Shown here: one piece after another, positions 6,344 to 12,511 of the stretch
Layout: every line of letters starts with the position of its first letter
How positions within the stretch are numbered: the stretch's first letter is position 1
From: Actinomycetes bacterium
Lineage (GTDB): Bacteria; Actinomycetota; Actinomycetes; Streptosporangiales; Streptosporangiaceae
Length of the DNA: 12,511 nt
NCBI GenBank assembly: GCA_025964635.1
Contig: JAOPYP010000132.1
Coordinates: 1-12,511 of the forward strand
Direction of reading: 5' to 3'
The notes under the pieces: generated by a model
What the model saw: the letters and a program-made list of their open reading frames with translations, nothing else
Databases searched by the model: none
What the model was told of the DNA's origin: nothing
Made by a program: the position numbers and the translations under genes

Positions 6344-7264
6344 ATGGAGCCGAGAGCTGAGATGGGATCCATCTATCCGGTCGGCAACACGGCGAACGGG
6401 TCACTGACCGGGCCGCGGGCGGGCGCCACCGTCGTACGGATGGTGCTGGGCGCTCAGCTGCGCCGCCTCCGCGAGGCCGCCGGGCTCACCCCGGAGCAGG
6501 CCGGATACGAGATCCGCGCGTCGCGGTCCAAGATGAGCCGCCTGGAGCACGGCCGGGTGGGCTTCAAGATCCGCGACGTCGAGGACCTGCTGACCCTCTA
6601 CGGGGTCACCGATGAGAAGCTGCGCCTCGGCCTGCTCGTGCTGGCCGAGAAGGCTAACGAGCAGGGCTGGTGGACCCAGTACGGCGACATCCTGGCCGAC
6701 TGGTTCGAGACCTACCTGGGCCTGGAGGCCGCGGCCTCGCTGATCCGGACCTTCGAGCTGCAGTTCGTCCACGGCCTGTTCCAGACCAAGGACTACGCGC
6801 GGGCGGTCACGAGGCTTGGCAACCGGGCCGCCCCGGAGGGGGACATCGACCGCCGGGTCAGCCTGCGGATGGCCCGCCAGGACCTGCTCACCAGCCCGCA
6901 GCCGCCCCGCGTCTGGTCGGTCATGGACGAGGCGGCGCTGCGCCGCCCGATCGGCGGCCGGGACGTGATGCGCGCCCAGCTGGCCCACCTCCTCGAGGTG
7001 GCCACGATGCCCGAGGTCACCCTGCAGGTGGTGCCGTTCCGGCGGGGCGGGCACGCGGCCGCAGGCGGATCGTTCACCGTGCTGCGCTTCGGCGAGCCTG
7101 ACCTGCCGGACGTGGTCTACATCGAGCAGCTCACCAGCGCGCTGTACCTGGAGCGGCGGTCCGATGTGGACCACTACATGGAGATCATGAACCGGCTCAG
7201 CGCTGAGGCCCTCACCCCGCCCGGCACCACGCGCCTGATCAAGGACATCATCAAGGACACCTAG
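6344..7264 (+). CDS. XRE-family regulator with DUF5753 effector domain (WhiJ/Scr1-like)
   Basis: A 306-residue DNA-binding protein. A short leader (SIYPVGNTANGSLTGPRAG) precedes the helix-turn-helix at about 34-88 (LGAQLRRLREAAGLTPEQAG... SRSKMSRLEHGRVGFKIRDVEDLLTLYGV). DUF5753 spans about 108-290, including WWTQYGD, LGLEAAASLIRTFE, FVHGLFQTKDYARAV, LLEVATMPEVTLQVVPF and VVYIEQLTSALYLE. This is the WhiJ-like class of Streptomyces developmental regulators, usually paired with DUF397. ATG 6344 follows GGGAG by four bases; ATG 6362 is a possible alternative. The TAG stop (7262-7264) is supplied by the terminal CTAG of the 142-bp mobile element immediately downstream; the length is normal for the family, so little or nothing appears lost. 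Confidence 0.9.
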   Translation: MEPRAEMGSIYPVGNTANGSLTGPRAGATVVRMVLGAQLRRLREAAGLTPEQAGYEIRASRSKMSRLEHGRVGFKIRDVEDLLTLYGVTDEKLRLGLLVLAEKANEQGWWTQYGDILADWFETYLGLEAAASLIRTFELQFVHGLFQTKDYARAVTRLGNRAAPEGDIDRRVSLRMARQDLLTSPQPPRVWSVMDEAALRRPIGGRDVMRAQLAHLLEVATMPEVTLQVVPFRRGGHAAAGGSFTVLRFGEPDLPDVVYIEQLTSALYLERRSDVDHYMEIMNRLSAEALTPPGTTRLIKDIIKDT

Positions 7265-7402
7265 TGCAGCCCCTCACAAGTTCCTGGCTGGTCCCGGGCC
7301 TGGGTTGCCGGTTACTGCTGGTACTCGGCGAGGTGGGTGATGGCGGCGGTGTCGAAGGCGGCGGTGGGGTTCCCGGCGCAGTCCCGTGAGGGGCTGCACT
7401 AG
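7261..7402 (-). mobile_element. 142-bp MITE-like element with 17-bp perfect terminal inverted repeats
   Basis: CTAGTGCAGCCCCTCAC (7261-7277) is repeated exactly inverted at 7386-7402. Both ends finish in CTAG, consistent with IS630/Tc1-type insertion at a TA within CTAG with TA duplicated. On the minus strand an open frame reads NPTAAFDTAAITHLAEYQQ to a TAA at 7314-7312, about 50 bases before the end. The other relic (8554-8801) has its own stop 53 bases before a homologous end. I read this as an internally deleted IS630-type copy keeping its 5' inverted repeat, last codons and 3' end. It sits exactly between the stop codons of two convergent genes. Identity as IS630 rests on the second relic. 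Confidence 0.75.
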
Positions 7403-7809
7403 GGAGCGAGAACAGTAAGCCCGGCTTCTGCGCATTCGTCGTCTTGCCCGGGCATCATTCCGCCGCTTACCGCCATCGCGCCGAGGACGGTGTCCCCCCG
7501 CAGGATGAGCGCCGCGCCGGCGCCCGCCAGGATGGGCACCCGCACGGCCCGGTCCAGCTGGGCGAAGAAGGCAGGCGAGGCCTCCTGCATCTGGCGCAGT
7601 GCGGCGCCGTCGCGGCGGAAGAGGGCGACGCTGGCCGCTTTGGTCTCGGCGATCTGGGCTGAGAGCGGCGCTGCGCCGTTCATGCGGCCGAGGGCCTGCA
7701 GGTGCCCGCCTTCGTCGACGACCGCGACCGTGATCAGTGCAGCTAGCTTGGCGGCGCGCTCGTGTGCGCCGGTGATGACCGTCTGAGCCTCTTGGAGCGT
7801 TAGCGGCAT
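7399..7809 (-). CDS. GlcG/HbpS-family protein
   Basis: A 136-residue single-domain protein matching the family's usual length. Signature segments are ITVAVVDEGGHLQALGRM (26-43), ETKAASVALF and VPILAGAGAALILRGDTVLGAMAVSGG (91-117), then a QDDECAEAG tail. The family includes Streptomyces HbpS, which binds haem and senses redox stress outside the cell, and GlcG of glycolate gene clusters; many members have no known role. There is no obvious signal peptide, so an intracellular role is more likely than the HbpS one. ATG 7809 is preferred for AAGGGA five bases upstream. It is divergent from a TetR gene, the usual arrangement for a repressor and its target. Its TAG stop comes from the CTAG end of the 142-bp element. 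Confidence 0.85.
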   Translation of the reverse strand: MPLTLQEAQTVITGAHERAAKLAALITVAVVDEGGHLQALGRMNGAAPLSAQIAETKAASVALFRRDGAALRQMQEASPAFFAQLDRAVRVPILAGAGAALILRGDTVLGAMAVSGGMMPGQDDECAEAGLTVLAP

Positions 7810-7870
7810 CGTGATCCCTTGAGTTATGTGGACAACCGTCCTTGCATGAACAAGCGTATGGTTAGAGACA

Positions 7871-7899
7871 GTCACAGCACAAGTGCGCGAAGCTAGAAT
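7871..7899 (+). promoter_or_regulatory. Candidate promoter of the tetR gene, leaderless or nearly so
   Basis: GTCACA (7871-7876), a 17-bp spacer, and TAGAAT (7894-7899). The expected transcription start near 7906 lies about three bases before the ATG at 7909, and no ribosome site precedes that ATG. Leaderless messages are common in actinomycetes. Confidence 0.45.
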
Positions 7900-7908
7900 G
7901 ACCGGGCG

Positions 7909-8553
7909 ATGGACGACACCACCCCGGCAGGTCTCTCTGCTGGCCCTCGCCGCCCCAACGCGCGCGGGCAGGGGGAGCGGCTGCGGGAGGAGATCATTTC
8001 CGCCGCCGTGCAGATGCTCGGCGACCTAGCCGACGACGAGGCCTTGTCGCTGCGCGCGGTTGCACGTGCGGTGTCGATATCCCCCACCTCTGTTTACCTG
8101 TACTTTCCAGATCGTGACGCGCTCGTCGCGGCGACCATGCAACGCTGCCATGCGGAGATGCTCCGGGCTGCGGATGAGGCCGAGGCCGCACACCAGGACC
8201 CTGCTCCCGGCTTGCGCGCACGGATCCTGGCGCAGGCGGCCTGGGTGCAGGAGCATCCCGGCATCTACAAGGTGATGCATGAGAGCAAGGTCGGCATGCC
8301 TTTCAAGGAGGTCCTGTTCACGCGCACTACGGCTGCCGTGCAGCGCTGCATGGACGCTGGGGTTGCCTCGCCAGGGGACGCCGCCACCGTCGCACTCGAT
8401 CTCCGGACGGCCGTCATCGGCATGCTGTCTCTGCGGATCAATGAGCCGGACCTGCCCTGGCCGCCCTTCCCCGAGCAAGCCGATCGATTCCTCTCCAAGC
8501 TCGTCGGACTCGCGCCGCTGGCCGGGGAGACGACAGTCTCGCAAGCAAAGTAG
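7909..8553 (+). CDS. TetR-family transcriptional regulator
   Basis: A 214-residue regulator. The TetR N-terminal DNA-binding domain spans about residues 22-75: RLREEIISAAVQMLGD, then the recognition region SLRAVARAVSISPTSVYLYFPDRDALVAATM. The C-terminal ligand and dimer domain (HPGIYKVMHESKVG... ALDLRTAVIGMLSLRINEPDLPWPPFPEQADRF) looks like the WHG-type TetR C-domain. ATG 7909 has no ribosome site but lies at the predicted transcription start. It is divergent from the GlcG/HbpS-like gene, its likely target. Codon use includes more A/T-ending codons than the flanking genes, which together with the IS relics on both sides hints at acquisition. The TAG stop is directly followed, in the same frame, by the IS630 transposase relic, so the exact C-terminal residues may have been altered. 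Confidence 0.88.
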   Translation: MDDTTPAGLSAGPRRPNARGQGERLREEIISAAVQMLGDLADDEALSLRAVARAVSISPTSVYLYFPDRDALVAATMQRCHAEMLRAADEAEAAHQDPAPGLRARILAQAAWVQEHPGIYKVMHESKVGMPFKEVLFTRTTAAVQRCMDAGVASPGDAATVALDLRTAVIGMLSLRINEPDLPWPPFPEQADRFLSKLVGLAPLAGETTVSQAK

Positions 8554-8748
8554 CCCCCGCGCGGCCTGCGCCGCGGCGACTTCACCTCCCGCGTGGACCC
8601 CGAAACCAGGATCACCGCGTTCACCATCCGGCACGACAAGCGAGCCCGGCCGTACAAGTGGAGTTACGACGCCGACGCCGGGCACGCCCGCTCCCTCGAA
8701 CGCCACCCCCAGCCCGAACCACAGCCCGCCCTCCCCGAAGCCGCATGA
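8554..8748 (+). pseudogene. IS630-type transposase, C-terminal relic
   Basis: An open stretch from just after the TetR TAG to TGA 8746-8748 encodes GDFTSR, then ITAFTIRHDKRARPYKWSYD and an Ala/Pro/His-rich tail ending PALPEAA. This matches the C-terminal end of IS630-family DDE transposases, where an FTIRHN-x-x-A-KP-x-KW-x-YD type motif follows the catalytic core. The core with its three acidic residues is absent, and no start codon of its own is evident, so it cannot be functional. Extent on the 5' side is set only by the preceding stop codon. Confidence 0.75.
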
Positions 8749-8776
8749 CAGCAACGCTCAGTCACCAAGACCCAGT

Positions 8777-8801
8777 GAGGAACTTGAGAGGGCTGCACTA
8801 G
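8777..8801 (+). repeat. IS end homologous to the left end of the 142-bp element, inverted
   Basis: AGGAACTTG followed by AGAGGG and CTGCACTAG. The reverse complement of 7261-7285 reads AGGAACTTG, TGAGGGG, CTGCACTAG. The match continues weakly upstream (a shared GCAAC and CCAG/TCAG pattern), as expected for 3' ends of the same IS family. It closes with CTAG like the other two ends. Confidence 0.75.
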
Positions 8802-8821
8802 GGCAAATCGCCGTGCTCCGT

Positions 8822-8852
8822 GCCGGGCCCCGCGCATCGCGCGGGGCCCGGC
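8822..8852. terminator. Strong GC hairpin downstream of the IS relic
   Basis: GCCGGGCCCCGCGC and GCGCGGGGCCCGGC form a perfect 14-bp stem with an ATC loop. There is no T-tract. It lies between the TetR/IS relic region and glgX. It may terminate rightward transcription coming from tetR or, before the IS event, from a lost gene. Confidence 0.5.
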
Positions 8853-9010
8853 GCCGTTATGCCCGCCTTATGCCGGCATGGGTTTGCCCGGACCGGCCCC
8901 GGGCACGTCGCCGGGGCCAGGCAATGAAACAAGCGGTGTGCGGGAGGCGTTATGGTCGCATGGTCCACGCGGTGAACACGCCCGGATACGGGGTGCGCGT
9001 GGCGGCGGCA

Positions 9011-9030
9011 GGCCGGCCCATCGGCCGGCC
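9011..9030. repeat. GGCCGGCC inverted pair upstream of glgX
   Basis: GGCCGGCC is repeated after CATC, making an 8-bp stem with a four-base loop that ends 18 bases before the glgX ATG and about eight bases before its AGGGA ribosome site. The 8802-9048 gap otherwise holds the larger hairpin at 8822-8852 and no gene; no convincing promoter was found there. Confidence 0.4.
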
Positions 9031-9048
9031 CTTCGAGCAGGGACGGAC

Positions 9049-11214
9049 ATGGTGGCGCAGGAGGCTTTGATCTGGCCGGGCAACAGCTATCCGCTCGGCG
9101 CGACCTTCGACGGGGTGGGCACCAACTTCGCCCTGTTCTCCGAGGTGGCCGACCGGGTGGAATTGTGCCTGTTCGACGAGGGGGGGGCCGAGACCCGGAT
9201 CGCGCTGAACGAGGTGGACGGGTTCGTCTGGCATGGGTACCTGCCCGGCGTGAGCCCCGGCCAGCGCTACGGCTACCGGGTCCATGGCCCGTACAACCCC
9301 GCCGCCGGGCAGCGCTGCAACCCGGCCAAGCTGCTGCTCGACCCGTACGCGAAGGCCGTCGACGGCAGCGTGCAATGGGACCAGGCGGTGTTCGCCTACC
9401 CGTTCGGGCACCCTGACCAGCGCAACGACGAGGACTCCGCGCCGCACGTGCCCCGCTCCGTGGTGGTCAACCCGTTCTTCAGCTGGGATTCCGACCGGCA
9501 CCCGCGGACCCCCTACCACGAGACCGTGATCTACGAGACCCACGTGCGGGGCCTGACCAAGCTGCACCCGGAGGTGCCCGAGGCCCAGCGCGGCACCTAC
9601 CAGGGGCTGGCCCATCCGGCGGTCATCGATCACCTGCAGCGGCTGGGCGTGACCGCGGTCGAGCTGATGCCGGTGCACCAGTTCGTCAGCGACGCGATCC
9701 TGGCCGAGCGCGGGCTGGCCAACAACTGGGGCTACAACACGATCGGCTTCTTCGCCCCGCACAATGCCTACGCGGCCAGCGGCACCCGCGGGGAGCAGGT
9801 GCAGGAGTTCAAGTCCATGGTCCGGACGCTGCACCAGGCCGGCATCGAGGTCATTCTCGACGTGGTCTACAACCACACGGCCGAGGGCAATCACCTGGGG
9901 CCGACCCTGTCCTTCCGGGGCATCGACAACGCCTCCTACTACCGGCTGATGGGCGACGACCCGCAGTTCTACATGGACACCACCGGTACCGGCAACAGCC
10001 TCCTGATGCGGCACCCGCACGTGCTGCAGATGATCATGGACTCGCTCCGGTACTGGGTGACCGAGATGCACGTGGACGGCTTCCGCTTCGATCTGGCCGC
10101 GGCGCTGGCCCGGCAGTTCCATGAGGTGGACCGGCTGTCCGCGTTCTTCGACATGTGCCAGCAGGACCCGATCGTCTCCCAGGTCAAGCTCATCGCCGAG
10201 CCGTGGGACGTCGGCGAGGGTGGCTACCAGGTCGGGAACTTCCCGCCGTTGTGGACGGAGTGGAACGGCAAGTACCGGGACACGGTGCGCGACTTCTGGC
10301 GCGGCGAGCACGCCACGCTGCCCGAGTTCGCCTCCCGGCTGACCGGCTCCAGCGACCTGTACCTCAGCGACGGCCGGCGGCCGGTCGCCTCGGTCAACTT
10401 CGTCACCGCGCACGACGGCTTCACGCTCGCGGACCTGGTCTCCTACAACCACAAGCACAACGAGGCCAACGGTGAGGGCGGCCGGGACGGCACCGACGAC
10501 AACCGGTCGTGGAACTGCGGTGCCGAGGGACCTGCGGATGACCCCGCCGTGACCGCCCTGCGTGACCGGCAGAAGCGGAACTTCCTGTCCACCATCCTGC
10601 TGTCCCAGGGCATCCCGATGCTGCTGGGCGGGGACGAGATGAGCCGCACCCAGCAGGGCAACAACAACGCGTACTGCCAGGACACCGAGATCTCCTGGGT
10701 GCACTGGCCGCCGTCGCCGGACGCGCCGATGCCCGACGGTTACGCAGGCGACCAGGACCTCCTCGACTTCACCGCGAGGCTGATCCGGCTGCGCGCCGAC
10801 CACCCCGTGTTCCGCCGCCGCCGTTTCTTCCGTGGCCAGGCGGTTCGCGGCAAGAGCGGCGGGCAGGATCAGCTGGGCGACATCGCCTGGTTCACCCCGG
10901 CGGGCGAGGAGATGACCGATGACGACTGGGCCGTGGGCTTCGCCAAGTCCCTCACCGTGTTCCTGAACGGCGATGCGATCACCGAGCCCGACCCGCGCGG
11001 CGAGCGGACCAAGGACGACTCATTCCTGCTCCTGTTCAACGCGAGCGAGCTGGACCTGGAGTTCACCGTCCCGCCGCAGCGCTACGGGGAGCAGTGGGTG
11101 AAGGTCCTGGACACCGCGCTCCCGCTGAGTGCCCTGGCCGACGCGCCCGCCGCCAAGCCGGGCGACGCGGTCGCCATCCCCAGCCGGTCCATGCAGGTCC
11201 TCGGGCGTGTCTGA
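9049..11214 (+). CDS. glgX: Glycogen debranching enzyme GlgX (isoamylase type, GH13)
   Basis: A 721-residue cytoplasmic enzyme that hydrolyses alpha-1,6 branch points of glycogen. An N-terminal CBM48-like domain (YPLGATFDGVGTNFALFSE, residues 10-28) precedes the catalytic barrel. The four GH13 regions are present: DVVYNHT (271-277), DGFRFD with nucleophile Asp348, AEPWD with acid/base Glu384, and TAHDG with transition-state Asp456. Isoamylase hallmarks also appear, such as NNWGYNTIGFFAPH, YRDTVRDFW and LLGGDEMSRTQQGNNNAYCQD. ATG 9049 is chosen for AGGGA five bases upstream and because it starts just before the conserved domain; upstream in-frame codons run through unconserved, hairpin-rich DNA. 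It overlaps treY by 8 bp, so both are probably one operon feeding linear maltodextrins to TreY. Confidence 0.96.
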   Translation: MVAQEALIWPGNSYPLGATFDGVGTNFALFSEVADRVELCLFDEGGAETRIALNEVDGFVWHGYLPGVSPGQRYGYRVHGPYNPAAGQRCNPAKLLLDPYAKAVDGSVQWDQAVFAYPFGHPDQRNDEDSAPHVPRSVVVNPFFSWDSDRHPRTPYHETVIYETHVRGLTKLHPEVPEAQRGTYQGLAHPAVIDHLQRLGVTAVELMPVHQFVSDAILAERGLANNWGYNTIGFFAPHNAYAASGTRGEQVQEFKSMVRTLHQAGIEVILDVVYNHTAEGNHLGPTLSFRGIDNASYYRLMGDDPQFYMDTTGTGNSLLMRHPHVLQMIMDSLRYWVTEMHVDGFRFDLAAALARQFHEVDRLSAFFDMCQQDPIVSQVKLIAEPWDVGEGGYQVGNFPPLWTEWNGKYRDTVRDFWRGEHATLPEFASRLTGSSDLYLSDGRRPVASVNFVTAHDGFTLADLVSYNHKHNEANGEGGRDGTDDNRSWNCGAEGPADDPAVTALRDRQKRNFLSTILLSQGIPMLLGGDEMSRTQQGNNNAYCQDTEISWVHWPPSPDAPMPDGYAGDQDLLDFTARLIRLRADHPVFRRRRFFRGQAVRGKSGGQDQLGDIAWFTPAGEEMTDDDWAVGFAKSLTVFLNGDAITEPDPRGERTKDDSFLLLFNASELDLEFTVPPQRYGEQWVKVLDTALPLSALADAPAAKPGDAVAIPSRSMQVLGRV

Positions 11215-12511
11215 ACCTGCTGGCCCGGGGGGGCACTCTGCCTCCCGGGGGGCACCCCTGTACCCCCCATGGCCCGGACCCCCCCGCGATTCGCCGAACT
11301 CCACGTACCGCCTCCAGCTCCAGCCGGGTTTCGGATTCGCAGAGGCCGCCGACGCCGCCGGCTACCTGGCTGACCTGGGCGTCACCCACGTGTACCTGTC
11401 GCCGATCCTGCAGGCCACGCCCGGCTCGGCGCACGGGTACGACGTGGTCGACCACTCCCGGGTGTCGGCGGACCTGGGGGGGGAGACCGCGTTCCGGGAC
11501 ATGGTGGCCCGGTTCCGCGCCCTCGGGCTGGGCGTGATCGTGGACATCGTGCCCAACCACATGGCCGTCCCCGTGCCCGAGTCGCTCAACCGCCCGCTCT
11601 GGTCGGTGCTCCGGGACGGCACCGGGTCACCGTTCGCGGACTGGTTCGACGTGGACCGGGCCGCACAGGACGGCCGGCTGCTCATGCCGGTCCTCGGCGG
11701 CCCGGTCAGCGACTGCCTCGGTGACCTGAAGATCGACACCGGCGGCGCCGAGCCGGTGCTCAGGTACGTGGACCACGTGCTGCCGGTGCGGCCCGGCACC
11801 GAGGGCCTGCCGCTGCCCGGGCTGCTGGACGCCCAGCACTACCGGCTGGCTGACTGGCACCTGGCGGCGACCGAGCTCAACTGGCGGCGGTTCTTCGACA
11901 TCAGCTCGCTGATCGCGGTCCGGGTCGAGGATCCCGCGGTGTTCGAGGCCACCCACGAGGTGATCCTCCGCCTGGTGGCCGAGGGCCTTATCGACGGGCT
12001 GCGGGTGGACCACCCGGACGGGCTTGCCGACCCGCGCGGCTACCTGCGGCGGCTCGCGGACCGCACCGGCGGCCTCTGGGTGTCCACCGAGAAGATCCTG
12101 TCCGGGCCGGAACGGCTGCCCGCCGACTGGCCGTGCGCCGGGACCACCGGGTACGACGCGCTGGGCGTGATCGGCGGCCTGTTCCTCGACCCGGCCGGCG
12201 CCGGGCCGCTGACCGCGGCCTACGAGCGCCTCACCGGCGGGCCCGCCCGGTTCGCGGGGGTGGCCGGGGCCGCCAAGCGCGAGGAGGCCGGCCAGGCCCT
12301 CGCGGCCGAGGTGTCCCGGCTGGCCCGGCTGGCCGGCGAGGCCGGGCATCCGGATCTGGACGGGCTCAGCGCCGGCGACCGGACCACCGTGCTCACCGAG
12401 CTGCTCACCGCCATGCCGGTGTACCGGGCCTACGTGGTCCCCGGCGAGCCCGCGCCGCTGGCCTCGGCCGGGGTCCGGGCCCGGGCCGCCGCGGTGGCCC
12501 GGCCCCGGCTG
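11207..12511 (+). CDS. treY: Maltooligosyl trehalose synthase TreY (N-terminal part, runs off right edge)
   Basis: About 435 residues are visible of a usual 770-830. TreY isomerises the reducing-end alpha-1,4 bond of maltooligosaccharides to alpha,alpha-1,1, making maltooligosyl trehalose for TreZ. Diagnostic features are STYRLQLQPGFGF at the domain start, THVYLSPILQATPGSAHGYDV, DIVPNHM (113-119), GLRVDHPDGL with nucleophile Asp268, and STEKIL with Glu295. The frame is open from well before the domain; the first in-frame usable start is GTG 11207, which overlaps the glgX stop by 8 bp. This gives an unusual 30-odd residue Gly/Pro-rich leader coded by long G and C runs. An ATG at 11269 is out of frame but would join the domain if the 7-C run at 11279-11285 had six bases, giving a compact N-terminus. 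Function is sure; the start is not. Confidence 0.93.
   Translation, partial: MSEPAGPGGHSASRGAPLYPPWPGPPRDSPNSTYRLQLQPGFGFAEAADAAGYLADLGVTHVYLSPILQATPGSAHGYDVVDHSRVSADLGGETAFRDMVARFRALGLGVIVDIVPNHMAVPVPESLNRPLWSVLRDGTGSPFADWFDVDRAAQDGRLLMPVLGGPVSDCLGDLKIDTGGAEPVLRYVDHVLPVRPGTEGLPLPGLLDAQHYRLADWHLAATELNWRRFFDISSLIAVRVEDPAVFEATHEVILRLVAEGLIDGLRVDHPDGLADPRGYLRRLADRTGGLWVSTEKILSGPERLPADWPCAGTTGYDALGVIGGLFLDPAGAGPLTAAYERLTGGPARFAGVAGAAKREEAGQALAAEVSRLARLAGEAGHPDLDGLSAGDRTTVLTELLTAMPVYRAYVVPGEPAPLASAGVRARAAAVARPRL

Noticed and set aside
7830..7841. GGAC-AACC-GTCC imperfect palindrome between the GlcG/HbpS and tetR genes as TetR operator
   Set aside because: Arms are only 4 bp; not stronger than chance in this composition, although the location would suit.
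8950..10803. 617-residue minus-strand open frame across glgX
   Set aside because: Low-complexity Val/Gly/Arg/His composition and complete overlap with GlgX, whose catalytic motifs are all present.
11269..11330. ATG at 11269 as the treY start in the sequence as given
   Set aside because: It is out of frame with the TreY domain; kept only as a possible sequencing-error scenario.
1..12511. tRNA, rRNA, CRISPR array, riboswitch or prophage
   Set aside because: No cloverleaf, spaced repeats, known riboswitch core or phage gene was recognised on either strand by reading.

Overview
The window reads as a chromosome segment of a very GC-rich actinomycete. Third codon positions are almost all G/C, GTG and TTG starts are used, and it carries actinobacterial families: a DUF397 protein with a DUF5753-type XRE regulator, an RsbW-like ATPase, and GlgX/TreY. 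I would guess a filamentous lineage such as Streptosporangiales or Streptomyces-like, but the sequence alone does not fix the genus. No rRNA, tRNA or CRISPR array was seen.

Region 1 (1-5028) looks like one uptake and catabolism locus. A leftward pair encodes a choline/ethanolamine-kinase-like phosphotransferase and, overlapping it, the N-terminal part of a dimethylglycine/sarcosine dehydrogenase-like flavoprotein that runs off the left edge. Divergent from them is a rightward trio: an APC-family permease, a GntR regulator of the HutC (UTRA) subfamily, and a metallophosphoesterase resembling mycobacterial PptH. The divergent intergenic region holds two perfect GTCTAGAC palindromes, which match the published HutC-subfamily operator form GT-N-TA-N-AC. 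The simplest reading is a self-contained regulon in which the encoded regulator controls import, phosphorylation and flavin-dependent oxidation of a small methylated amine or amino-alcohol. The substrate is unknown.

Region 2 (5029-7264) is a developmental-type regulatory module of the kind found at whiJ and abaA loci: a leftward HATPase (anti-sigma-like) gene, then rightward DUF397 and XRE/DUF5753 genes. Two palindromes built on TGCAC/GTGCA lie in its divergent promoter region. A hairpin separates it from region 1.

Region 3 (7261-8801) shows mobile-element damage. A 142-bp element with perfect 17-bp terminal inverted repeats sits exactly at a CTAG between the convergent XRE and GlcG/HbpS-like genes, so both genes take their TAG stop from the element ends. 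A divergent TetR gene follows. Then comes the 3' relic of an IS630-type transposase with an end homologous to the 142-bp element, but in the opposite orientation.

Region 4 (8802-12511) holds a strong GC hairpin and the glgX-treY pair (glycogen debranching enzyme and maltooligosyl trehalose synthase). The two overlap by 8 bp, and treY runs off the right edge. They fit the TreX/TreY(/TreZ) route from glycogen to trehalose.
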